Source: Paenibacillus aceti
GTDB taxonomy: Bacteria > Bacillota > Bacilli > Paenibacillales > Paenibacillaceae
DNA: 64,000 nucleotides
Assembly: GCF_003614185.1 (NCBI RefSeq)
Contig: NZ_KZ987724.1
Coordinates: 1,544,633 to 1,608,632, forward strand
Direction: 5' to 3'
The first letter of the stretch is position 1. Each line of letters opens with the position of its first letter. The notes under the pieces are model-generated. The model searched no databases. It was given only the letters and a program-made list of their open reading frames with translations, and was not told the origin of the DNA. The position numbers and the translations under genes were made by a program. Below, in pieces: positions 9,706-18,795 of this stretch.

Positions 9706-11484
9706 TTACCCTGAGCAAATATCCTCATCGACAACGATATATCCGGCCTGATCTTTTGGTCGACTGCTCTCTTCTAGCTTGGGTATAAACATGATAAAGG
9801 TGGTTCCAGCCTCCTCATTTCGCAGCATATCCATTGTCGCATCCGGCCCATAAGTTAAACGCAAGCGCCGAAGCGTATTTAACAATCCGACCCTGCGATT
9901 TTCCTCAACCTGCACTTCCCCCCTAAGTATTGATCTGAGCCGATCGATTTGGCCCTCCTCCATACCGATCCCGTTATCTTTTACCTCTATTATTACGCCT
10001 GACTCTGTCTCGCTAATTTGAACCTCAATCTCTGCATAATCAGGCGGATTTGCAAAACCATGTACAATTGCATTCTCTACCAACGGCTGAAGAATAAGGC
10101 GGGGGACTTCAAATGACTCTAGATGTTCCGGAAGCTCTACGATAAGATACAACCGCAATCGGCTTCTGACCTTCATAATATCGATATAATCCTGGAGCAG
10201 CTTGCATTCCTGGCTTAACGTACTCTTATCGTTCACCCGCATATAAGCTCTTAAAAGACTCATAAGAGCTTCGACCTGCCGACCCCGAATGGAATCCCCC
10301 GCTAGCAGCAGATCGCATTTGATGGAATTTAACGTATTTATCAAGAAATGAGGTCGGATTTGGGAAAACAGAGCCTGCAGCTCAATGATCCTCTTCTCCT
10401 CCTGCTCCTGCTCGACGTCAGCGATCAACTGATTGATCTGATCGAGCATATTGTTAAAGGCGCTGCCTAGAACCCCGAATTCGTCGGAGCCCTTGGCAGG
10501 GAATCGCACGAGCCGATTTCCGCTCCCGAATTGCTCCGCAATTCTCCTTAGCTTGAATAATGGCCGATGAATCCGTTTGGCCAGGACGATGGAGAGAGTG
10601 ATAAAGATCAGGATCGATACGCCGAGTACAAGCCCGTACAGAAAAAATATGTTCGTGATCTCATCCATAATCTCCTTAGGTGAGAAACGGTAACCCACTT
10701 TCCAGCCCGTCTTTGAAATGTCTGATTGCAATTCGATAACTCCAGGGACGGATTCAAGCTCTGATTGCTGCGGGTATAGAAGAATCGGAGTCCCATCTGC
10801 TTCATATAAGCCGATCTGCCCTGCCCCAATGCCTTCGAACAGCTGGTAAAAATACCTGTGCGAAACCGCCACATACAGCACTCCCAAGTAATCATTACCG
10901 TTATGCTCTTTGATCACTTTCACAAAAAGATACGTCGATTCATCGATATCGTACAAATCGCCTTTCTTTACAGGTACGTTAAACCAATAAATACGCTCTG
11001 GATCAGTCTCTCTCTTCCATTGTTCAGTCATCCATTTCGATGTCACCGCCTCGATCCTGTGATTGGCCTCGTAATCAGCACCAGCCGTTCCAATCTGAAA
11101 CTGGGCTTTGTTCACATAGAATACAAGCGCTTTCAAACCTGAAGTCTTGGAAAAGGCCAGATTCAGCATGTCGGAAATCCGCTCATATCGCTTATAATCC
11201 TCCGATGAATCAATCTGGTCCACGTTTTTAAACACCTGCAAATCATCATACAGCGCATTAAATCTAAATAAGTTTGAAGCGTAAATAATGTCCTCCACGC
11301 TTTTTTCCATGTCTCCAGCCATCACATCGACTACATTCTGACGCGAGCTTTGCACCTTGTCAATTACGACATCCTTGATCAAGAAGAAGGCCGTAAATGA
11401 AACGATGGACAGCGGAAGTAGAATAAACATTAACAAAGTTAGCTGATTTCGCATATAGAACGACCGTTTAAAAAGTTTGTACAT
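9706..11484 (-). CDS. YesM-type sensor histidine kinase
   Basis: 592 aa. A membrane helix near residues 13-35, an extracellular sensing domain to about 280, a second helix at about 285-307, then HAMP. The His_kinase box is QIRPHFLINTLNSI with the phospho-acceptor histidine, followed by the N box LVENAIVHGF and G box DNGIGM. This is the LytS/YesM class that pairs with YesN regulators. It lies between the binding-protein gene and the permeases, an arrangement in which the kinase probably senses the loaded binding protein. The start at 11484 has only a weak GTGAGGCGA site. Confidence 0.9.
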   Translation of the reverse strand: MYKLFKRSFYMRNQLTLLMFILLPLSIVSFTAFFLIKDVVIDKVQSSRQNVVDVMAGDMEKSVEDIIYASNLFRFNALYDDLQVFKNVDQIDSSEDYKRYERISDMLNLAFSKTSGLKALVFYVNKAQFQIGTAGADYEANHRIEAVTSKWMTEQWKRETDPERIYWFNVPVKKGDLYDIDESTYLFVKVIKEHNGNDYLGVLYVAVSHRYFYQLFEGIGAGQIGLYEADGTPILLYPQQSELESVPGVIELQSDISKTGWKVGYRFSPKEIMDEITNIFFLYGLVLGVSILIFITLSIVLAKRIHRPLFKLRRIAEQFGSGNRLVRFPAKGSDEFGVLGSAFNNMLDQINQLIADVEQEQEEKRIIELQALFSQIRPHFLINTLNSIKCDLLLAGDSIRGRQVEALMSLLRAYMRVNDKSTLSQECKLLQDYIDIMKVRSRLRLYLIVELPEHLESFEVPRLILQPLVENAIVHGFANPPDYAEIEVQISETESGVIIEVKDNGIGMEEGQIDRLRSILRGEVQVEENRRVGLLNTLRRLRLTYGPDATMDMLRNEEAGTTFIMFIPKLEESSRPKDQAGYIVVDEDICSG

Positions 11485-11530
11485 GCGCTTTTCGCCTCAC
11501 TCCGATCTCAATTCCGATGCAACCGAAAGC

Positions 11531-11563
11531 CTGAAAAGGCCGCCTCAGTGGCCGCCTTTTCAG
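11531..11563 (-). terminator. Hairpin between binding-protein and kinase genes
   Basis: CTGAAAAGGC pairs with GCCTTTTCAG, and three more pairs follow a mismatch. The minus-strand T-run after it is short, so it is more likely a partial terminator or 3'-end stabiliser that keeps binding-protein mRNA in excess over the rest of the operon. Confidence 0.65.
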
Positions 11564-11592
11564 TATACCAATCTATCAATCGGTCTATCTAT

Positions 11593-12975
11593 TCAATTTC
11601 TCGCTTGGCTGATAATTTTATTGGCATCATCCATCATTTGCTTCTGAGCAGCTTCAAACGTCAGGTTGTCAAGCATATAAGCGCTGAAGCCATCCTCGAT
11701 AACCTTCTTCATTTGCCCTGCATAATCAGTTGTCCAGTTCGCGTCGTAGACCGTTTTCGCTCTGCTGTCAAAGACTGTCGCCTTCAAGGACTCCTCCTCG
11801 ATCAGCGCTGCGTCCGAGCCGACCAGAGATTGTATTACTTTTCCAGCATCAGCTTTCTTATAGCCTGGGAAGTCTCGGATCACATCGGTCTGCATAGCCA
11901 CATATTCAATGAATTTATAAGCCTCTTCTTTATGCTTGGAAGAAGCCCCCACCGATAGGTAATCCCCGCCTATGTAAGAAGATCCGATTTCTACACTTTC
12001 CGATGAGCGAGGCAGGGGTGCAAAGACCGTCTGGAAATCATGCGGATATTTCTCTTGATCCTTAATCATTCCGACAATAAATGTCGCTGTAGGTACCATA
12101 GCTGCCTTCCCGCTGAAAAATTCTGAGGCATAATGAAGCTTGGCACCGACGATTTCAGAGAACGGCTTAACGGATTTATCGTCCTTCTCCATAGCACGGC
12201 GTAGCTCGAAGAATTGCTTATAGGATTCATCGTCGAAGATTGGCTGCTGATCTTGAGACAGATACGGATGTGGCTTTTCGGAGTACGCCGGGAAGCCCAC
12301 ATACTCTCCCCAAGTATGGAAGTAAGCTCCAAATTGTTTATCTGCTCCTTCACCTTTGTTCAGTCTTTTCGCATAATCGCGGAAATCATCCCAGGTCCAA
12401 CCCCATTCCGGAATCGGAAGATTGGCTTCATCGAGTGCTTGTTTATTGATGATTACGACCCAAGGGCTGGCCATATCCTGCAGACCGTAGACCTTGCCCT
12501 GATAGACCGGATTGACGTAGAAGTCATTAGTCGGGTCGATATTATTATTCTTGAGGTAATCGTCGATCGGAGCCAGGACGCCTCGTGCTGCCCGCTCGAT
12601 AATAAAATCGACATGAGAGAATTGAATCACATCAATAGGATCGTCCGCCGCACTCATAATATCCAATTTCTTATAGAAGTCAGTGCTGTTGGCGTTATCT
12701 ACAAGCTGAATCGGCTCTACATGGATATCGGGATTCTCCTTCTCAAAGTTAGTGACAATCTTCTGTATATCCTCAAATTGCGAACCATTGTACCAAGTGT
12801 AGTATTTGATCGTAACCTGATCCTTGTTTTCTTCTTTCGGCTGAGATGCAGCCTGATTGCCATCTGTATTACCTGCTGCCTGATCCTTTGCCACCGTATT
12901 TCCCCCGCTAGAGCCGCACCCAGCCATCAATGCAAGCGCAAGGAAGCTGATCAATAGCATTTTGAACCTTTTCAT
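11593..12975 (-). CDS. Sugar ABC transporter substrate-binding lipoprotein
   Basis: 460 aa. The signal peptide ends in the lipobox LMAGC (Cys20), so the mature protein is lipid-anchored outside the membrane. A low-complexity Gly/Ala/Gln linker follows, then a family 1 extracellular binding domain (TIKYYTWYNGSQ, AKRLNKGEG, YIGGDYLSVGASSKHKEEAYKF). It is the first gene of the operon running to the GH29 fucosidase at 4859. GGGGGATG precedes the start. The ligand is inferred to be a fucosylated oligosaccharide. Confidence 0.92.
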   Translation of the reverse strand: MKRFKMLLISFLALALMAGCGSSGGNTVAKDQAAGNTDGNQAASQPKEENKDQVTIKYYTWYNGSQFEDIQKIVTNFEKENPDIHVEPIQLVDNANSTDFYKKLDIMSAADDPIDVIQFSHVDFIIERAARGVLAPIDDYLKNNNIDPTNDFYVNPVYQGKVYGLQDMASPWVVIINKQALDEANLPIPEWGWTWDDFRDYAKRLNKGEGADKQFGAYFHTWGEYVGFPAYSEKPHPYLSQDQQPIFDDESYKQFFELRRAMEKDDKSVKPFSEIVGAKLHYASEFFSGKAAMVPTATFIVGMIKDQEKYPHDFQTVFAPLPRSSESVEIGSSYIGGDYLSVGASSKHKEEAYKFIEYVAMQTDVIRDFPGYKKADAGKVIQSLVGSDAALIEEESLKATVFDSRAKTVYDANWTTDYAGQMKKVIEDGFSAYMLDNLTFEAAQKQMMDDANKIISQARN

Positions 12976-13021
12976 TTCGCATCCCCCTACCTTTCATTAA
13001 GTACCTTCGCTTTAAATCTTA

Positions 13022-13040
13022 GTGGTAAAAGCGCTTCCAC
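13022..13040. promoter_or_regulatory. Candidate operator (cre/LacI-like) upstream of the sugar operon
   Basis: GTGGTAAAAGCGCTTCCAC has GTGG/CCAC ends and an AAGCGCTT core like catabolite (cre) or LacI-family operators. It lies 46 bases upstream of the binding-protein start. The match to the cre consensus is imperfect at one end. Confidence 0.4.
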
Positions 13041-13043
13041 AGT

Positions 13044-13336
13044 GTGCAATATTTCGATATGTTCGTGTATTATTTTGATGTTACATGTTATACTTCAAAC
13101 TGTGTATCGCTTGTAGATGATTTCACTTTTAAATATATCCTCACTTCTCAGAATTTAACGCCCGATCATGTTATTAAAATCAACATCTGGGCAACGGAAG
13201 AGATCGATTGGGATCATTTCGATAAAATATGGAATAGAGTATTCGGTGCTACGCCCCTTCAATGACGATTGCTTATATTAAAGGATTAGGTTTACCTGAG
13301 TTGAAAATAGAATTGGATGTTTGGGTTGCCGCTTGA
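13044..13336 (+). pseudogene. RidA/YjgF family relic, truncated and frameshifted
   Basis: The frame ending at 13265 reads FKYILTSQNLTPDHVIKINI and then a WNRVFGATP segment, the central part of a RidA (reactive enamine/imine deaminase) protein. Just past a CCCC run at 13254-13257 the +1 frame continues the family pattern with [20 protein letters not shown], ending at a TGA at 13336. One added C restores FGATPPSMTIAY, the usual junction. The first 40 or so residues of the family are missing, so the gene was already broken before the frameshift, or the N-terminus has been deleted. It is not expected to be functional. Confidence 0.7.
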
Positions 13337-13379
13337 TCGGTGTATCCCAAAAGATAAACTTCGCTCCAAATAACGCGAA

Positions 13380-13421
13380 AACAGCCCTTTCGCTTCCCAC
13401 TGGGAAAACGGAAGGGCTGTT
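13380..13421 (-). terminator. Hairpin at the 3' end of a response-regulator relic
   Basis: AACAGCCCTT pairs with AAGGGCTGTT over a 22-base loop. It probably was the terminator of the gene whose relic lies at 13431-13593. Confidence 0.55.
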
Positions 13422-13430
13422 CTTCTCTCC

Positions 13431-13593
13431 ACCCGTCACCTTATCGATCTCATCGCCTTTGGCTGTCATCATTAGCACTGGAACTGTACTGCTTTTGCGG
13501 ATTTCGGATAAAACCTGAAACCCATCCATCCCCGGCAGCATAACATCCAGAATGATAAGGCAGTATGCGTCAAATCAACACGGTATTGGGCAT
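13431..13593 (-). pseudogene. OmpR-family response regulator relic
   Basis: The minus strand keeps a good ribosome site (AGGAGGGGG) and a start at 13593 giving MPNTVLI. The frame then jumps, with about 40 residues missing, to [20 protein letters not shown] and on through [19 protein letters not shown], the receiver core with its phospho-acceptor Asp. After KVTG the gene is replaced directly by the hairpin at 13380-13421. Both ends of the old gene are therefore kept while two internal blocks are lost, including the whole DNA-binding domain. It is non-functional. Confidence 0.7.
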
Positions 13594-13857
13594 GCTTCCC
13601 CCTCCTGTTTCGCATGAATATGTAAGTCCCTCTTTCTTCCAAATGATAGATTCATAGCATGAAGAATCATTTGAACTGATTATAGATCAATTATAACTAG
13701 GCTTCAAATCTGTAATATAAAGGGCTTACATATTAAATGATGTTAGGAATCGGCGTATAAAAATACAATTTTTTTATTTTTTGAAACATTTTCATCTGGT
13801 TTTCTAGTAAAAATGAAATATAATAAGTAGATATTTAATATAACTGGGGGAACTTCT

Positions 13858-15213
13858 ATGACAACACCGCAAAAAAGCCCAGCAATGTCAGGAAAAAAAG
13901 ATCGTTTTTCTTCAGCAGGGTTTATTCTGGCTGCCATCGGCAGTTCCGTAGGACTCGGCAACATGTGGAAATTTCCGTACATTACTGGCGAAAACGGCGG
14001 AGCCGCTTTCTTTCTGCTGTTTATCATCTGCCTTTTCATCATCGGTCTACCCGTTCTGCTGGCTGAGCTGGCCATTGGCCGCGCAGGCCGAGGCAGCGCA
14101 GCTACTTCTTTCGTCAAAGCTGGCGGCTCCAAAATCTTCGGTCGGCTTGGCTTATTACAAGTTATCGCTCCTTTTCTGATTCTCACCTTCTATATTATCG
14201 TAGCCGGATGGACGCTGAACTACGCAGTTCAATCCTTCAGCGGCGAGTTGTACAGCAACGCTGATTTCAAAGGACAATTCAGCTCCTTCATCGGCGGATA
14301 TATGCCGATTGTCTGGCAAGCGCTGGCCATTCTGATTACTGGCCTTGTCGTGGCTAAAGGGATTTCCGGCGGAATTGAGAAATTCAACAAAGTGCTCATT
14401 CCAGGACTTATTATTCTACTGATCGGCTTGATGATTCGGGCTGTGACTCTACCGAGAGCGGGTGAAGGTGTATCCTTTTTCCTCAATCCTGATTTCTCCA
14501 AGCTCGGGCCTGAATCAGCCTTAGTCGCCTTGGGTCATGCCTTCTTCTCGCTGTCACTGGGCATGGGCATCCTGCTCACTTACGGAGCCTATGTGGACAA
14601 GCGTCAATCGCTCGGATCTGCTACGCTGGCCATCGGGGCCGGAGATTTGATCTATGCCTTTATTGCCGGACTGATTATATTCCCGACGACCGCTTCCTTC
14701 GGCATTGCGCCTGACTCGGGACCAAGTCTGGTGTTTATCGCTCTTCCAGCAGCTTTCTCCGCGATGCCGTTTGGGGCCTTCTTCGGAGGATTGTTCTTCA
14801 TCCTGTTGGCTATTGCAGCCCTGACGTCTTGCGTATCACTGCTGGAAGTACCGGTCTCCTTCACGATGGATCGCTGGGGCTGGAGTCGTACGAAATCCGT
14901 TATTATCATCTGTATTCTGGTTATGCTGGTCGGGCTGCCATCTGCGTTTTCCTTCGGCCTTGCGCCTGCTTTATCTGATTTAGGCGGTAAGAACTTCTTC
15001 GACTGGCTGGATTTCATTACTTCCAATATTATGCTGCCGATCGGCGGACTGATTACGACACTATTTGCCGGCTACTTCTGGAAAGGCGCTGCGGAAGCGG
15101 CTGGCCTGAAGTCGGGCTGGTTCAAGATATGGCTGTTCATGCTGCGGTATGTTGCGCCAATCCTTGTTTTTCTGGTTCTTCTGCATACGACGGGCCTTAT
15201 TAAGCTCGATTAA
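13858..15213 (+). CDS. Sodium-dependent transporter, NSS (SNF) family
   Basis: 451 aa, about 11-12 membrane segments. The first helix carries the family signature (AAIGSSVGLGNMWKFPYITG) that forms the Na+ and substrate sites of LeuT-like proteins. It imports an amino acid or related solute with sodium. GGGGG lies seven bases before the ATG, and a -10 box TATAAT lies at 13819-13824. It is a single-gene unit closed by the terminator at 15220-15267. The substrate is not predictable. Confidence 0.93.
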   Translation: MTTPQKSPAMSGKKDRFSSAGFILAAIGSSVGLGNMWKFPYITGENGGAAFFLLFIICLFIIGLPVLLAELAIGRAGRGSAATSFVKAGGSKIFGRLGLLQVIAPFLILTFYIIVAGWTLNYAVQSFSGELYSNADFKGQFSSFIGGYMPIVWQALAILITGLVVAKGISGGIEKFNKVLIPGLIILLIGLMIRAVTLPRAGEGVSFFLNPDFSKLGPESALVALGHAFFSLSLGMGILLTYGAYVDKRQSLGSATLAIGAGDLIYAFIAGLIIFPTTASFGIAPDSGPSLVFIALPAAFSAMPFGAFFGGLFFILLAIAALTSCVSLLEVPVSFTMDRWGWSRTKSVIIICILVMLVGLPSAFSFGLAPALSDLGGKNFFDWLDFITSNIMLPIGGLITTLFAGYFWKGAAEAAGLKSGWFKIWLFMLRYVAPILVFLVLLHTTGLIKLD

Positions 15214-15219
15214 CATGAC

Positions 15220-15267
15220 AAAGGCAATCTCACGGTGCTATCAACGGCGCCGGTTGAGATTGCCTTT
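15220..15267. terminator. Bidirectional terminator between NSS transporter and MarR gene
   Basis: AAAGGCAATCTCA (15220-15232) pairs with TGAGATTGCCTTT (15255-15267). It serves the transporter on the plus strand and the marR-type gene on the minus strand. Confidence 0.85.
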
Positions 15268-15335
15268 ATTGTATTTGCCTTTACCTCTGCCTCTGGCGGA
15301 TTCCCAATAAACTTAGCTGAGATGCCCGAGGAAAC

Positions 15336-15767
15336 TCATTCCTTCGGGGTTACATTCGCCACCATTTGCTCAAGTACGTTCTTGAAAATCTCCAAATCCT
15401 CCGCAGCGATCCCCTGCGTCGCGTCCTCATGGAAATTCTGTCCCAACGGCAGCAGCTCCGCTCTTAATTGCGCTCCCTTCGCGGTCAAGCTGATTCTGAT
15501 TATTCTGCGGTCCGACGTGTCTCTTTCCCGGATGCATAAGTCATCCCTCTCCATCCGCTCCAGCAATCGGGCTATGGAGGATTCATTGGCATTCATCTTC
15601 TGTGCCAGCTCTTTCTGGGAGATATGATCCTCCTCCCCAATGAAGAACAGAGCGATCCATTTGACCCGGGTGATGTTGTTGTCCCGTAATCGCGCGTTGA
15701 AGGCGTCGACGATCTTTTTGGAGGCCGTATTGGTAATAAATCCGATACAATCTGTTAGATTGAACAA
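15336..15767 (-). CDS. MarR family transcriptional regulator
   Basis: 143 aa with a winged helix-turn-helix: ISQKELAQKMNANESSIARL is the recognition region and the wing is DTSDRRIIRISLT, which carries the conserved DxRxxxxxLT pattern. The start is a TTG at 15767 with AGGAAG ten bases upstream. It lies 36 bases after the aminopeptidase gene on the same strand and could be its co-transcribed partner. The ligand is unknown. Confidence 0.88.
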   Translation of the reverse strand: MFNLTDCIGFITNTASKKIVDAFNARLRDNNITRVKWIALFFIGEEDHISQKELAQKMNANESSIARLLERMERDDLCIRERDTSDRRIIRISLTAKGAQLRAELLPLGQNFHEDATQGIAAEDLEIFKNVLEQMVANVTPKE

Positions 15768-15803
15768 ACTTAGATCACTTCCTTACCCGCTAAAACTTTG
15801 TTA

Positions 15804-17036
15804 TTAAAATGCCCAGTTCCCCTTGCGGAAGATGGCTTCTTTACGACCGTCCTGCGTAATGCCATCGATGGAGAGCTCGGCGTCTCCGATCATAAAGTCC
15901 ACATGGATCAGGCTTTTGTTCACCCCATGCTTGGCCAGCTCTTGTTCATCCATGTCCGTGCCGCCTTCAAGAGTAACAGGATAGGCTTGACCCAGCGCCA
16001 GATGGCAGGATGCATTCTCGTCAAATAAAGTGTTATAGAAAATCACGTTCGAGTTCGAAATCGGCGAGTCATGCGGAACCAGTGCAACTTCACCCAGATG
16101 TCTGGCCCCTTCGTCAGTATCGAGCAGCTTCTGCAGGGCTTCGGCCCCCTTATCCGCGCTAAAATCAACGACTTTGCCATCCTTGAGGGTCAGCGAGAAC
16201 CCGTCGATAATAACACCGTTATTGTTCAGCGGCTTCGTGCTGCGAACCGTTCCGTTGACTCCGTTCTTGCTCGGCAGTGTATAGACTTCTTCTGTCGGAA
16301 TATTAGGGTTGAACCATACGCCACGACTGTTCTCCTTGGCGCCGCCAAGCCAGACATGACCTTCTGGAAGCTCGATCGTCAGCGATGTACCTGGCGCTTC
16401 ATATTGCAGCTGCTTGTATCGCTTGTCATTCAAGAAAGTCACCATTTCACTCAGCTTCGCATTATGCAGGTTCCAGGCTTCAACAGGATTCTCATGATCC
16501 ATACGAGTCGCATCGATGATGCGGGCCCATAGCTTCTGCTCCGCAGATTCCTGACTCTCACCTGGGAACACCTTGCTTGCCCATTCTGGAGTAGCATACG
16601 AGAGCAACGTCCAGGCATTATGATGCGCCATCAGATAGCTGCGGTATTTATTTAGTGCGGTAGCCGCTGTCTTGGCTGCTGTCGCGATCCGCGTCGGCTC
16701 AACGCCGTCGAGCAAATCCGGGTCAGGAGAATAAATCTGGATGAAGGCCGCACCCATTTCCGCGTATTCCTCCATCGCCTTCGCACGCCATTCCGGATAT
16801 TCCGCGAATACCTCTTCCGGGGCATGATGATATTTAATTTTGGACAGCTGATCATCATTGTATTCTACATAGACATTATGTGCACCCGCTTGGTAGGCAT
16901 GCAGCGTGATTAACCGTACCAGGTCAGCGGCCACGATCGGTGCCATAACGACCACCGTTTGCCCCGGCTGAACATTCACACCTATCTTAACGGCTAGCTC
17001 CGCATAGTTGTCCAGTAACTGCTTGCTTGGATACAT
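15804..17036 (-). CDS. M29 family metallo-aminopeptidase (AmpS/PepS type)
   Basis: 410 aa from the ATG at 17036, which has GGGGG seven bases upstream. A longer frame to 17219 has no ribosome site and would exceed the family's usual 408-415 residues. Conserved features include the N-terminal DNYAELAVKIGVNVQPGQTV, GGAKENSRGVWFNPNIPTEE, and the C-terminal HVDFMIGDAELSIDG with metal ligands. It is a cytoplasmic enzyme that removes N-terminal residues from peptides using two divalent metal ions. Confidence 0.93.
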   Translation of the reverse strand: MYPSKQLLDNYAELAVKIGVNVQPGQTVVVMAPIVAADLVRLITLHAYQAGAHNVYVEYNDDQLSKIKYHHAPEEVFAEYPEWRAKAMEEYAEMGAAFIQIYSPDPDLLDGVEPTRIATAAKTAATALNKYRSYLMAHHNAWTLLSYATPEWASKVFPGESQESAEQKLWARIIDATRMDHENPVEAWNLHNAKLSEMVTFLNDKRYKQLQYEAPGTSLTIELPEGHVWLGGAKENSRGVWFNPNIPTEEVYTLPSKNGVNGTVRSTKPLNNNGVIIDGFSLTLKDGKVVDFSADKGAEALQKLLDTDEGARHLGEVALVPHDSPISNSNVIFYNTLFDENASCHLALGQAYPVTLEGGTDMDEQELAKHGVNKSLIHVDFMIGDAELSIDGITQDGRKEAIFRKGNWAF

Positions 17037-17365
17037 TTCCATTCCCCCATATGTCAATATCATTACTATACTAGTGTACACGACACAGCCCAAATGTACA
17101 CGGGTAGGGGATCGCATAAATTCCTGCATATTTGCAGGCTTTGTTGCTGTATGGGCAGTTAGAACACGTTTTTGCGAACAGAGCGACTCAGCCATCAGCG
17201 AGCCATCAGCGACACTCATTCCCCCTTTTGCGAACCTTGCAAAATCATGTTACTGTTGAACCAAACCTTACACTGGAGCTCTAACGAAACTGGAGAGCGA
17301 ATTCGATTACAGTATATGATGCTTGTGCTGCTGCCGATAGAATATTCCATCGCCCTGATCACTTC
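17037..17365. other. Intergenic stretch with short repeats
   Basis: No gene seen. It holds an 11-base tandem repeat (AGCCATCAGCG at 17190-17200 and 17201-17211), two copies of TTTTGCGAAC (near 17170 and 17223), and at 17282-17298 a fragment TAACGAAACTGGAGAGC resembling the repeat unit found beside bioY. Confidence 0.5.
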
Positions 17366-17860
17366 ATGCACTATAGACATTCCGGAGAGATCCCCACGGA
17401 GAAGCTTCGCGAGCTCATCATCCATCCAGAGGAAAAAGCACAGCTCTCCACGGACGATATCCAACGGTTACAGCAAGAATGGCAGAGCCTTACCGAGCCG
17501 AAGCCGAAGCCAGAACCGGAATCAGAGTCGGCGCAGATCGGAACACTGCGGATTTGGCAGGATAATTCCATAGTAGAGGTACCAGCGAATTATTATGATC
17601 AATACCTGCTGGATACCTTGGACAGACTAAGGCCGCCTGCGTCCGCTGGCAATGCCGAGTTCCTTAAGTCGGCCCGTCTGATCGGAGAGGTCATCGGCTA
17701 TTGCGATCAATATATCGGGGATTCTTATTTTGAATATCGGCTGAGGGAACTGATATATAGCGGAATACTCGAGATCCAAGGGATTCCTGCAGGCATGCGG
17801 TTCTTTAGTGTCAGACGCAAGCACCGCAGTCACGCGAAGAACACGCCTCAAAACGGATAG
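17366..17860 (+). pseudogene. DUF3658 domain protein, probable N-terminally truncated DUF1835 family relic
   Basis: 164 codons. The C-terminal 100 residues (LRIWQDNSIVEVPANYYDQY, then KSARLIGEVIGYCDQYIGDS and LRELIYSGILEIQGIPAG) match DUF3658, which normally follows an N-terminal DUF1835 domain. That domain is absent, and upstream in-frame sequence meets a stop at 17282. The ATG at 17366 has no ribosome site. A charged Pro/Glu/Lys linker lies at about residues 45-60. A shortened gene with an unusual start remains possible, but loss of the 5' half is more likely. Confidence 0.55.
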
Positions 17861-17861
17861 G

Positions 17862-17901
17862 ACGCTGATCCCCGCTCTAATCTTCGAGCGGGGATCAGCG
17901 T
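17862..17901. terminator. Long perfect hairpin between convergent genes
   Basis: A 16-base perfect stem (ACGCTGATCCCCGCTC with its complement at 17886-17901) and an eight-base loop lie between the DUF3658 relic and the MgtC gene. T-runs are weak on both sides. Confidence 0.75.
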
Positions 17902-17906
17902 ATCAC

Positions 17907-18674
17907 CTAAAGGGACAAGTGATTGCTTGAATCCTTCACATTCTTGGTGTATTGATCAAGAAGATCGGTCTCAAGAGAGAGGACGCCCTTCATCGATGAA
18001 ATAATGCCAATCGAGTGTCGCAGCCCCTCTGGAATCACTGCTTTTAATGTGCAATGCAGCTCCATAATCGAAACTTCGTCCATTTCCTTATCATCTACCG
18101 TATGCATTCGCAAATTCTGAATTTGCACACCTTGCTCGGCGAATACAGCTGTAATTTGCGCCAGATTGCCAGGCTCATCTATAATCCGCATCGATATTTC
18201 ATGACGGCGGCGATGGCGCATCAAATAATTTTCCCATTTATGAAGAACAACCAGACTGATCAATACAGCAATCGTGGCCATCACTGCCACATAGTAATAG
18301 CCTGCTCCCACACACAGGCCGATAGCTGCTACCACCCAAATCGAGGCAGCCGTCGTCAGACCGGATACAGTAAGCCCTGAGCGCATAATCGCTCCCGCAC
18401 CCAAGAAGCCGATTCCACTGATCACCTGTGCAGCCAGACGCGCTGGGTCCACACGAACATTCACTTCATCCACAAACTCCGAGAACCCGTAAATAGATAG
18501 GAGCATAATCGCCGTAGACCCGACACATACCAGGATATGCGTTCTGAGCCCTGCCGGATGATTCCTCCACTCTCGTTCGAATCCAATCAGCCCGCCTAAG
18601 ACGGCGGCAACGAAAAAGCGCAGCGTCAAATCAATATACGAGATATGCCATACATCCATCGGTATTAATTTCAA
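17907..18674 (-). CDS. MgtC/SapB family membrane protein with C-terminal ACT-like domain
   Basis: 255 aa. The N-terminal 135 residues hold about five membrane helices with MgtC signatures (GGLIGFEREWRNHPAGLRTH and GIGFLGAGAIMRSGLTVSGL). The soluble tail has the ACT-like pattern MRIIDEPGNLAQITAVFAEQ. The family is linked to magnesium limitation and control of membrane ATPase or potential, with no proven transport role. The start is probably the TTG at 18674; an ATG at 18659 is an alternative with no better ribosome site. Confidence 0.88.
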   Translation of the reverse strand: MKLIPMDVWHISYIDLTLRFFVAAVLGGLIGFEREWRNHPAGLRTHILVCVGSTAIMLLSIYGFSEFVDEVNVRVDPARLAAQVISGIGFLGAGAIMRSGLTVSGLTTAASIWVVAAIGLCVGAGYYYVAVMATIAVLISLVVLHKWENYLMRHRRRHEISMRIIDEPGNLAQITAVFAEQGVQIQNLRMHTVDDKEMDEVSIMELHCTLKAVIPEGLRHSIGIISSMKGVLSLETDLLDQYTKNVKDSSNHLSL

Positions 18675-18795
18675 GAAGCTTCACAACCTTTATTTGTGAT
18701 CCGCTCCTTAGAGCTCGCAATGATCGATTTGATATTATATATAGATCCCGCCAACAAAAATATGATCAATGCGAGCAGTAAATCAGGATGCGGTT

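Noticed and set aside
12214-12957. Plus-strand 247-codon open frame inside the binding-protein gene
   Set aside because: Antisense to a well-supported lipoprotein gene; its sequence has no recognisable features.
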